This document shows, piece by piece, positions 16,578-25,648 of a DNA stretch of 64,000 nucleotides; position 1 is the stretch's first letter, and each line of letters opens with the position of its first letter. The notes beneath the pieces are model-generated. The model ran no database searches, was not told the DNA's origin, and saw only the letters and a list, made by a program, of their open reading frames with translations. This DNA is from JANNBN01 sp963763885 (lineage in GTDB: Bacteria > Actinomycetota > Acidimicrobiia > Acidimicrobiales > JANYDT01), in assembly GCA_963763885.1 (NCBI GenBank), contig CAVXQD010000003.1, forward strand, positions 310,001 through 374,000, given 5' to 3'. A program made the position numbers and the translations under genes.

Positions 16578-17561
16578 TTACTTTTCGGAGTGGTCGTTAT
16601 ACGACGCGAGGAGCTGGTTGCGGTAACTGTGGGTGGCATCGAAGCGCGACACCAGATATGGGCCGGCTTGCATTGGTTCGTATTTCGCGCCAGCGCCCAC
16701 GCATGAGGGGAGGCACTGAATAGTTGCGTGATACGGCGGCGTCACAAACAACGGCACCGAGTACCTGTCTTGCGCAGGCGGGTTGATGACGCGGTGCGGG
16801 TTGGAGACCCACCGTTCGTTGGTCCAGATCGCCATCAGGTCACCCAGGTTCATCACCAACAGGTCTTCCGGGACCACGATGTCGATCCATTCGCCGTTGC
16901 GCTTCATGACCTGCAGCCCGCCGACGCCGTCGTCGGTGAGCAGCGTGAGGGATCCGTAGTCTGTGTGCGCGCCGCAACCCAGCTGACCAACCTCTGGGGT
17001 GATGCGGTCTTGCGCCGGGTAATGGATCATGCGGAGGTTGTAAAACGTTTCACCCAGGCTGAGCAACGCGTCTGGAGGGCATCCGAGCGCCAACGCCATT
17101 GCTCGTTGTGTACGTTCGGCTGCTTCGATGACCTGGGTGCGATACGCGTCGAATGCCTCTCGGAAGCCGGGTAAATCCGGCATCTGGTTGGGTCCGTGGA
17201 GCGGTGTGCCGGCGACAACGTCGGGATGGTCCGGCAGATGGTCAGGCCCGGTGTCTAGCGTCTCTTTGAGATCTCCCGCCAGCGTGGTCTGTTCGTCGAG
17301 GGATTCCGCTGCTATGCCCACATATCCTCGGTGCGCATAGGAGTTTGCGATGCTCAGACGGTTCTTCTGCTCGGAGGACTGAGCAAAGAATTGCCGCATG
17401 GCTACGAGCAGATCCGCCTTGGTGTCGGAACGGACCCCGTGGTTTGCCAACAGCACAAACCCGGTGGAACAGAGGGCAGCGTCCAGCTGAGCAGCCACAT
17501 GTTGTGCCTCAGGGTGGGAGCAAACGGGTTCAACGAACGGAGCGAGATCGATGATTGGCAA
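16578..17561 (-). CDS. 2-oxoglutarate/Fe(II) oxygenase, isopenicillin-N-synthase-like
   Basis: 327 residues, starting at a TTG without an obvious ribosome site, so the start is uncertain. The N-terminal DIOX_N domain reads PIIDLAPF with TGFVLLANHGV. The double-stranded beta-helix has CGAHTDYGSLTLL (H-x-D), NPHRVINP (distal His) and RYSVPLFVTP (the Arg and Ser that hold 2-oxoglutarate). This is the full Fe(II)/2OG set. Such enzymes hydroxylate or cyclise small molecules. The gene is about 32 bp upstream of the aldo/keto reductase gene on the same strand. Confidence 0.88.
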   Translation of the reverse strand: MPIIDLAPFVEPVCSHPEAQHVAAQLDAALCSTGFVLLANHGVRSDTKADLLVAMRQFFAQSSEQKNRLSIANSYAHRGYVGIAAESLDEQTTLAGDLKETLDTGPDHLPDHPDVVAGTPLHGPNQMPDLPGFREAFDAYRTQVIEAAERTQRAMALALGCPPDALLSLGETFYNLRMIHYPAQDRITPEVGQLGCGAHTDYGSLTLLTDDGVGGLQVMKRNGEWIDIVVPEDLLVMNLGDLMAIWTNERWVSNPHRVINPPAQDRYSVPLFVTPPYHATIQCLPSCVGAGAKYEPMQAGPYLVSRFDATHSYRNQLLASYNDHSEK

Positions 17562-17624
17562 TGCGTTGATGATCTGCGTCTCCCTGCATCCACTGTGGCA
17601 AACCCGGGCGATACCCCGAGGGTG

Positions 17625-17915
17625 TTAGACCCGCAAGACGGAGTTTGCGGCGTGGTACTCGTTCAGCTCGACGTCCAGTTCTGGCTCGCAGAACCAAACT
17701 CCGTCCTCGTCCAAGTACTTGAACCGGTACTCGCCTTCTGGCAATTCGACGCTCACGCTGCGAGTGCCGTTGCTGCGCTTCTTGAGCGGATGAGCAAGCG
17801 GGTCCCAGTCGTTGAAATCGCCCAATACGGACACCTGGCTGGTGGCCTGTTCGACGGGAAGCGCAAACGTAACTTTGACAGTTGCGGTGTTGCCAGCGGC
17901 TTGGATCTTGAGCAC
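17625..17915 (-). CDS. Small CBM48/isoamylase-early-set domain protein
   Basis: 96 residues from GTG 17915, preceded by AGAAAGGAACCC, a good ribosome site that decides the start. It is a single E-set/glycogen-binding (CBM48, AMPK-beta-like) domain: VKVTFALP, VSVLGDFNDWDPLAHPL and EGEYRFKYLDEDGVWF. The FNDWD turn and following aromatic residues are the carbohydrate-binding face in this family. It has no catalytic domain, so it is a stand-alone module that may bind alpha-glucan or act as a partner of a glycogen enzyme encoded elsewhere. It is flanked by unrelated genes, with a 143-bp gap upstream. Confidence 0.8.
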   Translation of the reverse strand: MLKIQAAGNTATVKVTFALPVEQATSQVSVLGDFNDWDPLAHPLKKRSNGTRSVSVELPEGEYRFKYLDEDGVWFCEPELDVELNEYHAANSVLRV

Positions 17916-18058
17916 GGGTTCCTTTCTTTGCGGAGATGACCGTTGGGTCAGAGCAACTCGTCTGCTCCCGCGCCGAATAGCCTGACAGAGCGTCGTGGTG
18001 GACGACGGGAGAGTGACACCTCGCACACCTGCCCCTTGAACCTTGCACGCTTGACTCT

Positions 18059-18904
18059 TTATCTCAGCACGGCTTGAGCGCACTCCTTGGGGCGTTCCAC
18101 GTGGACACAATGAGCGGCTCCGTCGATGGTGACCGTGGAGCTTCCCGGTATCGACGCTTCCCAGAGCGCTGCGTAGGAGCTGGGCGGTGTCATGGCGTCG
18201 GCATTACCCCAGACGATGGTGGTCGGTGCCGTTATACGGTAGGTGCGCTTACTGAGGCGCCGGTTGGGGATTGGGAAGAGCAGTTTTCCAGCGAAGCCGA
18301 GGCGACGTGAGTTGCGTACCTGAAATCCCTCGATTGCCAACGAGTTGTCAAAGTCTGATCCGCCTGACAGCAGCCTGGTCCCCAACTCGGTATCGGCGAA
18401 GAGTGCTCCAGGAAACTCAAACGGCAGCATGGAGAACATGTCTGGAATGGGTGCCTTGTCGTTCCAAAGTCCAAGGGGACTGATCAACGTGAGCCCGGCC
18501 AATTCGGTTGGCGATACGGCTGCCATCTCGGCGGCAATCATTGCGCCCATGCTGTGACCAACGAGATGGATTGCGTGCGTGTTGCCGGTGGCAGCAGCGA
18601 TGGCATGCACCAGATCCCAGCCGTGCAAGGTGACTTCAAGCATGTCGTCCAGCAATGTTTCTCCGGAGTCCTCGGCCTCGGGGCCGTACCCCGGCAGCAC
18701 GGGTGCGTAAACCACACGATCTGCCGCCAGCAACTCCAACATCGGTTCGGTCTCAAACAGGCCGGTTGAGCCGTGGAAGAACACTATGGGGGCATTCGAT
18801 CTCTGGTCGCTCTGGACGGCCTGGCCGTACACCCGCACATCTGCTGAGACGCCTCGAACGGTGGTGACTCGCAAGAGCGTTGAGGTGGCAGTGGTCGGTG
18901 TCAT
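18059..18904 (-). CDS. Alpha/beta hydrolase paired with LLM oxidoreductase
   Basis: 281 residues from ATG 18904, chosen because it overlaps the stop of the upstream LLM gene by 4 bases (ATGA). The frame is open further upstream only inside that gene. Motifs: IVFFHGSTGLFE, PVLPGYGPE, nucleophile elbow GHSMGA (Ser), VWGNADAMTP with the acid, and GAAHCVHVERP with the catalytic His. Translational coupling to the luciferase-like monooxygenase suggests it hydrolyses the product of that enzyme, for example an ester made by oxygen insertion. That link is inference. Confidence 0.85.
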   Translation of the reverse strand: MTPTTATSTLLRVTTVRGVSADVRVYGQAVQSDQRSNAPIVFFHGSTGLFETEPMLELLAADRVVYAPVLPGYGPEAEDSGETLLDDMLEVTLHGWDLVHAIAAATGNTHAIHLVGHSMGAMIAAEMAAVSPTELAGLTLISPLGLWNDKAPIPDMFSMLPFEFPGALFADTELGTRLLSGGSDFDNSLAIEGFQVRNSRRLGFAGKLLFPIPNRRLSKRTYRITAPTTIVWGNADAMTPPSSYAALWEASIPGSSTVTIDGAAHCVHVERPKECAQAVLR

Positions 18905-20166
18905 GCGGTTGGCCCAGAGGAATCGTGGAGGCGGTCCGCGAACGTGACTTCGGGCTGCACCCGGCCATCCAGTGGTTTGATCCACCAGCGGTTGTCGTGC
19001 TCGTACTCCGGCCACATGTTGCGAAGCTGGGGCATGACCTTCTGAGCAAACATTTGGGTGTTGTAGCGAGTCTTCCAATCGGGCATGTTGCCCTGATGGA
19101 ACAGACCGAAGACCAGCCCAACCCGCAGCGAGTGGATCATGTCTTCCATACGTTCACGTACGGTATCTGGACCGCCAGCAATGACGTAGCCGCCGTCCAC
19201 AAGATCCTTCCACGTCAGCGAGGTGAACATCTTTTGGTTGGAGCGCCGCAATTGGCTGAGCGCGCCCGCCTTGATTGTCTTCACCGTGCGATACCCCGGA
19301 GGGTCTGCAAACCCGGGGTATACGTGCAGGCAGCGGTTGTAGAAGTACAGCAAGTGCTCTGCGTACAACTCTTCGGCATGTGCGTCGTTTTCGGCCACGC
19401 AGATGGTTTGCGCAAACGACGCCCGGTAGGGCGAGTTGTCTTTGCCAAGTGCGGCAACCCGTTCCCAGTACCCGTCCATCAACATCTTTCCGGCCTTGTA
19501 CCCGGAGTACGACAGGTAGGAATAGTTGTAGTCGTTCTCGATACAGAAGTCCCACGTCTCGATGGACCCTCCGCCAGGGATGTACACCGGGGGATGCGGC
19601 TTCTGGATGGGCTTCGGCCAACAGTTCACATACCGCAACTGGTTGAACTCGCCATCAAATGCAAACGGCTCGGTCTCTTTCCAAGCGCGCATAATGAGTT
19701 CGTGATTCTCTGCATACTTTTTACGAGTCAGCGCAGGAATCTGGCCATACGAGAAGTTGGTGTCCATCGGCGTACCAACGGGGAAGCCGGCCACCAAGCG
19801 ACCACCGCTGATGCAGTCCAACATCGCGAATTCTTCTGCGACCCGGATAGGCGGGTTGTACAGCGCGATCGAGTTACCAATGACACATATGGCCGCGTTG
19901 CTGGTGCGCCTGGCAAGACCTGCAGCGATGATGTTGGGGCTTGGCATGATGCCGTACGCGTTTTGATGGTGCTCGTTGACACCGATGCCGTCGAAACCCA
20001 TGGAGTCTGCGTACTCAAGTTGATCCATGTATTGGTGGTACAACGCGTTGGCGCGTGCCGGGTCGAACAGGCTTTGGTCGATGTCAACCCACACCGATCT
20101 GTTGGTCTCTCGGAAGTCATCGGGAAGGTCCGGCCAAGGCATCAGATTGAACCAAACAAACTTCAA
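18901..20166 (-). CDS. LLM-class flavin-dependent oxidoreductase
   Basis: About 421 residues from TTG 20166 (KFVWFNLMPWPDLPDDF at the start). The frame stays open upstream to 20481 but lacks a family-like sequence there. Bacterial luciferase-like TIM barrel: YADSMGFDGIGVNEHHQN, IGNSIALYNPPIRVAEEFAM, SGGRLVAGFPVGTPM, PHPPVYIPGGGS and a C-terminal AGGPDTVRERM. FMNH2-dependent monooxygenases or F420-type relatives share this pattern; the long form with the MPWPDLPDDF start is common near alpha/beta hydrolases in actinobacteria. It is divergent from a second LLM gene, with about 200 bp of shared upstream region. Confidence 0.87.
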   Translation of the reverse strand: MKFVWFNLMPWPDLPDDFRETNRSVWVDIDQSLFDPARANALYHQYMDQLEYADSMGFDGIGVNEHHQNAYGIMPSPNIIAAGLARRTSNAAICVIGNSIALYNPPIRVAEEFAMLDCISGGRLVAGFPVGTPMDTNFSYGQIPALTRKKYAENHELIMRAWKETEPFAFDGEFNQLRYVNCWPKPIQKPHPPVYIPGGGSIETWDFCIENDYNYSYLSYSGYKAGKMLMDGYWERVAALGKDNSPYRASFAQTICVAENDAHAEELYAEHLLYFYNRCLHVYPGFADPPGYRTVKTIKAGALSQLRRSNQKMFTSLTWKDLVDGGYVIAGGPDTVRERMEDMIHSLRVGLVFGLFHQGNMPDWKTRYNTQMFAQKVMPQLRNMWPEYEHDNRWWIKPLDGRVQPEVTFADRLHDSSGPTA

Positions 20167-20374
20167 TTTCGTACCGTCCCGGTAGTTGAGCGACTTCGTG
20201 TCAGAAGTATCGGCGAATAGCGCTCTGGCTGGCAATTCGAGCGGTTGTCCTGGGGAAAAACAGCTGTACGCCGGTTGTTTTTTCAAACGATGACCGTACG
20301 ATTTTGCATTCTTGCCGTGCCTATCTCTACGTTGCTGCGCGATCCGAGCCTGTAACTCCGACAAGACTGACGAA

Positions 20375-21292
20375 ATGACGAACTCCGTTCCTAGCCCTGA
20401 TCTGATCGGTAGTGCCCGCGATGTGAAATTTGGGTGGCTCTCGCCCGTGATCGGGAACCGGTGGAGTGACCACCAGCCCATCGTGATCTACCAAGAGCGC
20501 AACATCCTGCCCACGGCATTGGAGCACTTCGATTCCCTTTGGGTGGCAGACCATTTCTACGGCTTCGATGCGAAAACGGACCCCTTCCTTGAAGCGTGGA
20601 CCACGCTCACTTGGCTTGCAGCAAAGTTCCCCAACGTGCTGCTGTGCCATCACGTGTTGGGCCACGGGTACCGTCCTCCCGCGCTCACAGCCAAGATGGC
20701 TGCCACCCTGCAGACGCTCAGCGAAGGTCGCTTCATGCTTGGGATCGGCGCTGGCTGGCGAGAGCCGGAATACCTTGCCTACGGCTACGAGTTCCCTCGG
20801 CCGGCAGTTCGCTTCGGTCAGCTCGAAGACGTCATCAACATCTGTCGTGCAATGTGGACGCAAGACATGCCCACCTACGAGGGCAAGTATTTCTCCATCA
20901 CCGAAGCCGCTGCACCGCCACTTCCCACCGTCGTTCCGCCGATCTGCATCGGTGCCTCGGGCGAACAGATCGGACTACCGCTGGTTGGTCGACTGGGCGA
21001 TGCGTGGAACAGCTTTTGGTACGGCGACGAAGCGAAGTGGATGCGCAAACGCGACGTCGTCCATGCGTCAGCCGATGCGGCTGGCCGTAACCCCGCAGAC
21101 ATCGAACTGGTGCTGACCGTCGAGCGTCCGCTTCCCACCACCGACGCGGAATCTGCGGTGATGCTTGATGAACTGTCTCGGCTCCGCACCCTTGGTGTGG
21201 ATCATTTCGTGATGGACTTCGGGCACCCGCAAACCACCGAGCACGTGCATCGTGTTGTTACCCAGGTGCTGAACCCGCTTCGCGTGGCCTAG
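20375..21292 (+). CDS. LLM-class flavin/F420-dependent oxidoreductase
   Basis: 305 residues from ATG 20375. Luciferase-like barrel: KFGWLSPVIGN, HFDSLWVADHFYGF, KFPNVLLCHHVLGHGYRPP, GRFMLGIGAGWREPEY, PPICIGASGEQ and a C-terminal LGVDHFVMDFG. In actinobacteria many of this shorter type use F420 instead of FMN; the sequence alone does not settle the cofactor. It is divergent from the longer LLM gene and 87 bp before a methyltransferase gene on the same strand. The region 20167-20374 between the two LLM genes must hold both promoters; I see no clear operator there. Confidence 0.85.
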   Translation: MTNSVPSPDLIGSARDVKFGWLSPVIGNRWSDHQPIVIYQERNILPTALEHFDSLWVADHFYGFDAKTDPFLEAWTTLTWLAAKFPNVLLCHHVLGHGYRPPALTAKMAATLQTLSEGRFMLGIGAGWREPEYLAYGYEFPRPAVRFGQLEDVINICRAMWTQDMPTYEGKYFSITEAAAPPLPTVVPPICIGASGEQIGLPLVGRLGDAWNSFWYGDEAKWMRKRDVVHASADAAGRNPADIELVLTVERPLPTTDAESAVMLDELSRLRTLGVDHFVMDFGHPQTTEHVHRVVTQVLNPLRVA

Positions 21293-21379
21293 CCGCATCC
21301 GGCTAAGCGGGCTTGGGTCGGCCACTCGTCGCTTCCAAAGGCCGTGACGCCGTACCCGTAAGAGGTGCATGATCAACCG

Positions 21380-22288
21380 ATGACGACGGATACGCCTCCA
21401 GACCCCAGCCGCACGCTCCCGGCTGTCATCAACCGCTTGGTCGCGGCTAGCGAAACGCTTGCTGCGCTCACTGTTCACTTAGGTGGGCTGACGGGCGAGC
21501 TTTCGCTAGAACCCGAGACGGCCCGGCGGGTTGCTGCCTTGGCTGCAGCCGTTGTGGACCTGGAGGGTGTCGATGCGGCAATGTTGCGTTCTCACGGTGC
21601 GATGGGTCGCGCCATGCTGGCCCAAGCGTCGGCGTTTTCTGCGCAGCCGGGTGAACCAAGTGCATGGTCCATCACCGACCCCTTCGTCCTGCAGACACTT
21701 GGGCGAGGTTCGTCCGCGTTCGCTGCACAGATTGTCCACCACATCGCGCCGGCCATTCCCGGGTTCGCAGCGGCCCTCAGCGGCGACCAGACGCGAGTGC
21801 TTGATGTCGGCGTTGGGGTTGCGGCGCTTGCCATTGAGTTCGCGCGAAACCTTCCCAACGCTCACGTTCTTGGGTTGGATGTCTGGCCTCCTGCCATCGA
21901 GCTTGCAGAGGCCAACGTTCGGGCCGCGTCGCTGCAGGATCGGGTGGAGATTCGTAACCAGGACGTTGCCAGTTTCGAGGACGCAGAGGGCTTCGATCTG
22001 GTGTGGTTTGCGGGACCGTTCATCCCCGCAGCAATCCAGCCGCTGGGAATCCAACGATGCGTCACGGCAATGCGCCCCGGTGCATGGTTTGTGTACGGAG
22101 CATTTGGTGGCGGTGATGCCCTCACCAACGCGCTGGGAGATCTCCGTACGCTCCGTAGTGGTGGGCCTGTTCTCACCACCGCCGAGATTGAGGAACTGCT
22201 TCGCTCCTCTGGCCTGGTCGACGTTCAGGCGGCGCCCGTTTCGATTGGCATTGTGTCGAGAACGGTGGTGGGCCGCCGCCCGAAATGA
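21380..22288 (+). CDS. Class I SAM-dependent methyltransferase
   Basis: 302 residues from ATG 21380 (a GTG five codons upstream is possible). A helical N-terminal region (about 1-120) with SAWSITDPFVLQTLG leads into a Rossmann methyltransferase domain. Motif I is RVLDVGVGVAALAIEFA, motif II VLGLDVWPPAIELA, then IRNQDVASFEDAEGFDLVWFAGPF and MRPGAWFVYG. The N-terminal helices probably shape the substrate pocket, as in small-molecule O- or C-methyltransferases. The substrate cannot be inferred. It converges on the RlmG-like gene. Confidence 0.82.
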   Translation: MTTDTPPDPSRTLPAVINRLVAASETLAALTVHLGGLTGELSLEPETARRVAALAAAVVDLEGVDAAMLRSHGAMGRAMLAQASAFSAQPGEPSAWSITDPFVLQTLGRGSSAFAAQIVHHIAPAIPGFAAALSGDQTRVLDVGVGVAALAIEFARNLPNAHVLGLDVWPPAIELAEANVRAASLQDRVEIRNQDVASFEDAEGFDLVWFAGPFIPAAIQPLGIQRCVTAMRPGAWFVYGAFGGGDALTNALGDLRTLRSGGPVLTTAEIEELLRSSGLVDVQAAPVSIGIVSRTVVGRRPK

Positions 22289-22326
22289 ATCTCCCGTCCG
22301 GGTCTCTGCCGGGGTCTGAGGGGCGC

Positions 22327-23517
22327 TTAGCGACGTCCTGCGAGGACCACAAACTTGGGGTGTGAGACCACCAGCGCAGTGGCGTCGAAGATGCGGGCCA
22401 GCTTGTCGTGGTACCCCAGGTGGCGGTTTGCAACAACCCACAGTTCACCTCCGTTCAAAAGCACACGTTCGCTCTGCATAAACATCTGCCATGCAACAGC
22501 GTCGTTGGTGGCGTTTGCGTGGTGGAACGGCGGGTTGCAAACGACGAGGTCGATCTTGGGAAGGTCCGCGTCGTCAAAGACATGTGAACGTATGAAACGC
22601 GAGCGGTCCACCGGGTTTGGCCCCAGCGTGGCCGCGTTCGACTGAACGTTGTGTCGGGCCGAGGCCACAGCTTGCGCTGACTCGTCAAGGAAGGTCACGG
22701 TGGCTTCGGGCAGCGCTCGGAGAGCGAGCATGCCCAAGATCCCGGTGCCGCAGCCCAAGTCAACCACCTCGCGCGCATCGGGCAGGATCTCATGCAATGC
22801 AGCAACCTCGTCTGCCAACAGTCGTGTGCCGAGGTCGAAACGCTCCGCAGAAAAAACGCCGGGCCATGCGGACACCGTCAAGTTGTGCTCCGGAATGTCG
22901 ACCGCGGCGAGGTGCGAGGCGTCTCCTGCTGACGAGTGGAAAGTGGGTGCGCCTTGCGGTACACGCAACTCGAACAAGTGGGCCTTCTTCCGGCCGGGAT
23001 GTGTAGTCACCAGGCCGTGGCTACGAAGCACGTCACCGGTACGGGGAGGCAGATGCTTGTCCATCCCTGCAGCAAACACAACGGTTTCGGGGTGGCTGAT
23101 GGCCGGCAGCAAGGCCGCAAGATACACAAGGACATCGGTGGACTTACCGACGTTCCAGACCACAACATCTACCGGCCCGCCAAGGGTTTCGGCGAGGTCG
23201 GCAGCAGATACGGCAGATGACACAACCTGCAGTGGGTGGGGCCCGGACGCTGCCCGCAGGTTTGCCGCAATGGCATGTTCGGCAACGATTGAGTCTGACA
23301 ACAGCCACGTAGTTGGTCCGGCCAGCGGCACGCTGAGCGCTCCGAAATTGTCGCCGATGATAAGCACACGTCGGATTGCGTCCGTGCCCGACGCCGATAT
23401 AGCGTCCAACAACAGCAGATCTGCACCGTCCCATGCCCGCAAGGTTCCGGTGCGGTCTGCGGGGATACGCGTCAGAGCGAATTGACCGAATGGTGTGTTG
23501 CAGAGGTCGGCTTGCAC
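22327..23517 (-). CDS. Class I methyltransferase, RlmG/RsmC-type rRNA guanine-N2
   Basis: 396 residues, GTG start. It has the duplicated layout of RlmG/RsmC: a degenerate N-terminal methyltransferase-like domain (LRAWDGADLLLLDAI, then VDVVVWNVGKSTD) and an active C-terminal one. The latter has EVVDLGCGTGILGMLAL for SAM binding and VCNPPFHH, the N-P-P-F catalytic motif of N-methylating enzymes. ERVLLNGGELWVVANRHLGYH closes the fold. The length matches E. coli RlmG (about 380), which methylates G1835 of 23S rRNA. RsmC (G1207 of 16S) is the alternative. Stand-alone gene. Confidence 0.82.
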   Translation of the reverse strand: MQADLCNTPFGQFALTRIPADRTGTLRAWDGADLLLLDAISASGTDAIRRVLIIGDNFGALSVPLAGPTTWLLSDSIVAEHAIAANLRAASGPHPLQVVSSAVSAADLAETLGGPVDVVVWNVGKSTDVLVYLAALLPAISHPETVVFAAGMDKHLPPRTGDVLRSHGLVTTHPGRKKAHLFELRVPQGAPTFHSSAGDASHLAAVDIPEHNLTVSAWPGVFSAERFDLGTRLLADEVAALHEILPDAREVVDLGCGTGILGMLALRALPEATVTFLDESAQAVASARHNVQSNAATLGPNPVDRSRFIRSHVFDDADLPKIDLVVCNPPFHHANATNDAVAWQMFMQSERVLLNGGELWVVANRHLGYHDKLARIFDATALVVSHPKFVVLAGRR

Positions 23518-23600
23518 CGAATGATTCTACGGACCTGAGAATTCAGAAGTTTCGCGATGCTTCACTTCGACTTGCCGTGCCGGTGTGGAATGCTCCCCGG

Positions 23601-24854
23601 ATGGACTTCAACAGTTGGAAGAGGACCCGCCCCGATCGCTTCGTTTTGGCGGCGTTTCTGATTGGGATCTCTGCGCTGCTACCTCATCGTGTGGCTAGTG
23701 GGTCCTCGACGCCGGTGACCACGGTGCCCGGGGTGACCACTACCCCGACGACACCGACGACAGCGGCTGCCCCGTTGGCTCCGCTGAAGGGTGTTCGGTT
23801 CGAGACCGTTGCCCGTGGGCTGTCCGAACCGATTGAGGTGCTCGCCCCCCTGAACGATGGCGTGCTATTTGTGGTTGAGCGCACCGGGATTATCAAGGTT
23901 GTGCAAGGTGGCGTGGTGTCTAAGACACCGTTTGTAAACCTACGTACGCAGATTAAATCTGGGAGCATCGAGCAGGGCCTCCTCGGCATGGCATTCCATC
24001 CTGCGTACCCGAGGGACCCGAGAGTCTTCCTGTTTCATTCAAAGAAGAACAACGACAACGTGCTGGTGTCCTACAAAGTGAAACCCGATGGGCGCTCCAT
24101 CGATCTCGCAACTCGGGTTGAGCTGGTGACGATCGACAAGGAGCCAGACGCTGTGCGCCACAACGCTGGGGCCTTGCGTTTCGCGCCCGACGGGCTGCTG
24201 TACGTGTCCGTCGGCGATGCGGCGAGAGCAAGCAAGAACGGGCAGAACCCACGTACGCTCCCGGGTTCAATGTTGCGACTGGATATCTCGGACCCAACCC
24301 GAGTGTTGATTCCCGCAGGTAATCCGTTTGTGGATGGGAAGGCCGGTGCGCCAGAGGTGTTCTGGTATGGCTTGCGTAACCCGTGGAGGTTCAGCATCGA
24401 CCCGGTCACCAAGCTGGCCTACATCGGCGATGTTGGGCAAGAGACGTGGGAAGAGGTCAGCGTGGTCCCATACGACCAGCCCGGTCTCAACTTCGGGTGG
24501 CCGCTGTATGAAGGCAACAAGCGATACCTCAAGGGTCCGGCCCCCACGAATCTGGTTGCGCCGGTGATCGCCATTCGCCATGGCGGCGAAAACGGTTCCT
24601 GCTCCATCACCGGTGGACAGGTGTACCGCGGCCAGGCGATTCCCGAGCTGGTAGGCCATTACTTCTACGCGGACTGGTGTTTGGGGTGGATTCGCAGCTT
24701 TCGGTTCGAAGCAGGAGTTGCTGCCGATCAGCGAGACTGGAGCACACAGCTTCCGGCTGAGATGGTGTCAGCGTTCGGTCACGATGCTGCAGGGGAGCTG
24801 CTTGTGGTCGATTACGAAGGCGGCACGGTCTCTCGCGTCGTGGCTCGCCGATAG
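23601..24854 (+). CDS. Secreted PQQ-dependent sugar (glucose/sorbosone) dehydrogenase-like protein
   Basis: 417 residues from ATG 23601. A signal peptide (basic start, hydrophobic stretch FVLAAFLIGISALL) is followed by a Thr/Pro-rich linker (TTTPTTPTT) and a six-bladed beta-propeller of the GSDH family. Seen: GLSEPIEVLAPLNDGVLFVV, EQGLLGMAFHPAYP, HNAGALRFAPDGLLYVSVGD, YGLRNPWRFSID, GDVGQETWEEVSVV and a C-terminal GELLVVDYEGG. The catalytic His of soluble glucose dehydrogenase is plausibly the one in HNAGALRF. Many family members are of unproven activity, so an aldose dehydrogenase using PQQ outside the cytoplasm is the best but not certain call. Confidence 0.83.
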   Translation: MDFNSWKRTRPDRFVLAAFLIGISALLPHRVASGSSTPVTTVPGVTTTPTTPTTAAAPLAPLKGVRFETVARGLSEPIEVLAPLNDGVLFVVERTGIIKVVQGGVVSKTPFVNLRTQIKSGSIEQGLLGMAFHPAYPRDPRVFLFHSKKNNDNVLVSYKVKPDGRSIDLATRVELVTIDKEPDAVRHNAGALRFAPDGLLYVSVGDAARASKNGQNPRTLPGSMLRLDISDPTRVLIPAGNPFVDGKAGAPEVFWYGLRNPWRFSIDPVTKLAYIGDVGQETWEEVSVVPYDQPGLNFGWPLYEGNKRYLKGPAPTNLVAPVIAIRHGGENGSCSITGGQVYRGQAIPELVGHYFYADWCLGWIRSFRFEAGVAADQRDWSTQLPAEMVSAFGHDAAGELLVVDYEGGTVSRVVARR

Positions 24855-24883
24855 CTGTCGTCGGCGTTACAGGTGGCACTGTG

Positions 24884-25558
24884 TCAGTGGCGTTTCATGG
24901 CCATGGTCAGGCCGTCGCCGATGGTGAGCAGTACCGAATCCACTCGTTTGTCAGCTGCAAGTGCGTCGTTGACGGACTTGATGGCAGCCGTGTCGACGTC
25001 ATCGTCCGCAGTGGGTTGCACGACACGAGCGGACCAGATGGTGTTGTCGACCAGCAATACCCCACCGGGTCGCAGCCGCGGAATGATTTCCTCGATGTAC
25101 CCCTGATAGTTGGATTTGTCGGCATCGACGAACGCCAGATCAAGCGTGGGTTCCGACGGAAGCGAGCGGAGCGTGTCGAGGGCGGGGGCTAATCGGAGAT
25201 CGATGCGATCTGCCACGCCGGCTCGCTGCCACGCCTCACGGGCGATGTCCGTCCACGTCTCGCTCATGTCACAACACAAGAGCCGGCCTCCCGGCGCGAG
25301 ACCCCGCGCAATGGCAAGCGAAGAGCTCCCCGTGAACGTACCCACCTCCAGCGCCGATGTGGCGTTGAGCATCTTGGTGATCATGGTCATGAACGCAACC
25401 TGATCGGAACCGATCTGCATGCTGGCTACCGACCCCAACGCCACCGTCTGCTCCGTGATCCACCCAAGCACTTCGTCTCTCGAATCGCGAGTGCGCGCCT
25501 GCGCGTAGGCCACGATCTCTGCGCTGATCCAACTACCGGTCCGGTCAGACATGGTCAC
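24884..25558 (-). CDS. Class I SAM O-methyltransferase (catechol/caffeoyl-CoA type)
   Basis: 224 residues; GTG 25558 or ATG 25552 are both possible starts. Family O-methyltransferase_3: QVAFMTMITKMLNATSALEVGTFTG in two segments, SSLAIARGLAPGGRL, then LDLAFVDADKSNY and GGVLLVDNTIWSARV. The Asp residues of FVDADK and the Asp-Asn of VDN bind the divalent metal and catecholic hydroxyls. It transfers a methyl group to a catechol-like hydroxyl. Its upstream region (25559-25605) includes GGAGGT-AAATC-ACCTCC, a small perfect hairpin near the likely promoter. It converges with the sugar-dehydrogenase-like gene. Confidence 0.87.
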   Translation of the reverse strand: MTMSDRTGSWISAEIVAYAQARTRDSRDEVLGWITEQTVALGSVASMQIGSDQVAFMTMITKMLNATSALEVGTFTGSSSLAIARGLAPGGRLLCCDMSETWTDIAREAWQRAGVADRIDLRLAPALDTLRSLPSEPTLDLAFVDADKSNYQGYIEEIIPRLRPGGVLLVDNTIWSARVVQPTADDDVDTAAIKSVNDALAADKRVDSVLLTIGDGLTMAMKRH

Positions 25559-25605
25559 CTTGCTTCGTGTGGGTTACGGAGGTAAATCACCTCCCAATCA
25601 ACTTA

Positions 25606-25646
25606 CGAGGTGATTAGCCCCCATTCTTGGGGGCAACCTCTCTCGC
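25606..25646 (-). terminator. Post-stop hairpin element, copy 1
   Basis: Read on the minus strand, 2 bases after the dppC-like stop: GCGAGAGAGGTTGCCCCCA, then AGAA, then TGGGGGCTAATCACCTC. GCCCCC pairs with GGGGGC around a short loop, but no U-run follows. A second copy with the same first 19 bases follows the TetR gene at 51555-51595, so this is a repeated 3'-end element, probably a terminator or RNA-stability hairpin. Confidence 0.6.
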
Positions 25647-25648
25647 GG

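Noticed and set aside
18880..20220. Long open frame opposite the LLM oxidoreductase gene
   Set aside because: It is the GC-rich antisense shadow of a clear family member and shows no domain of its own.
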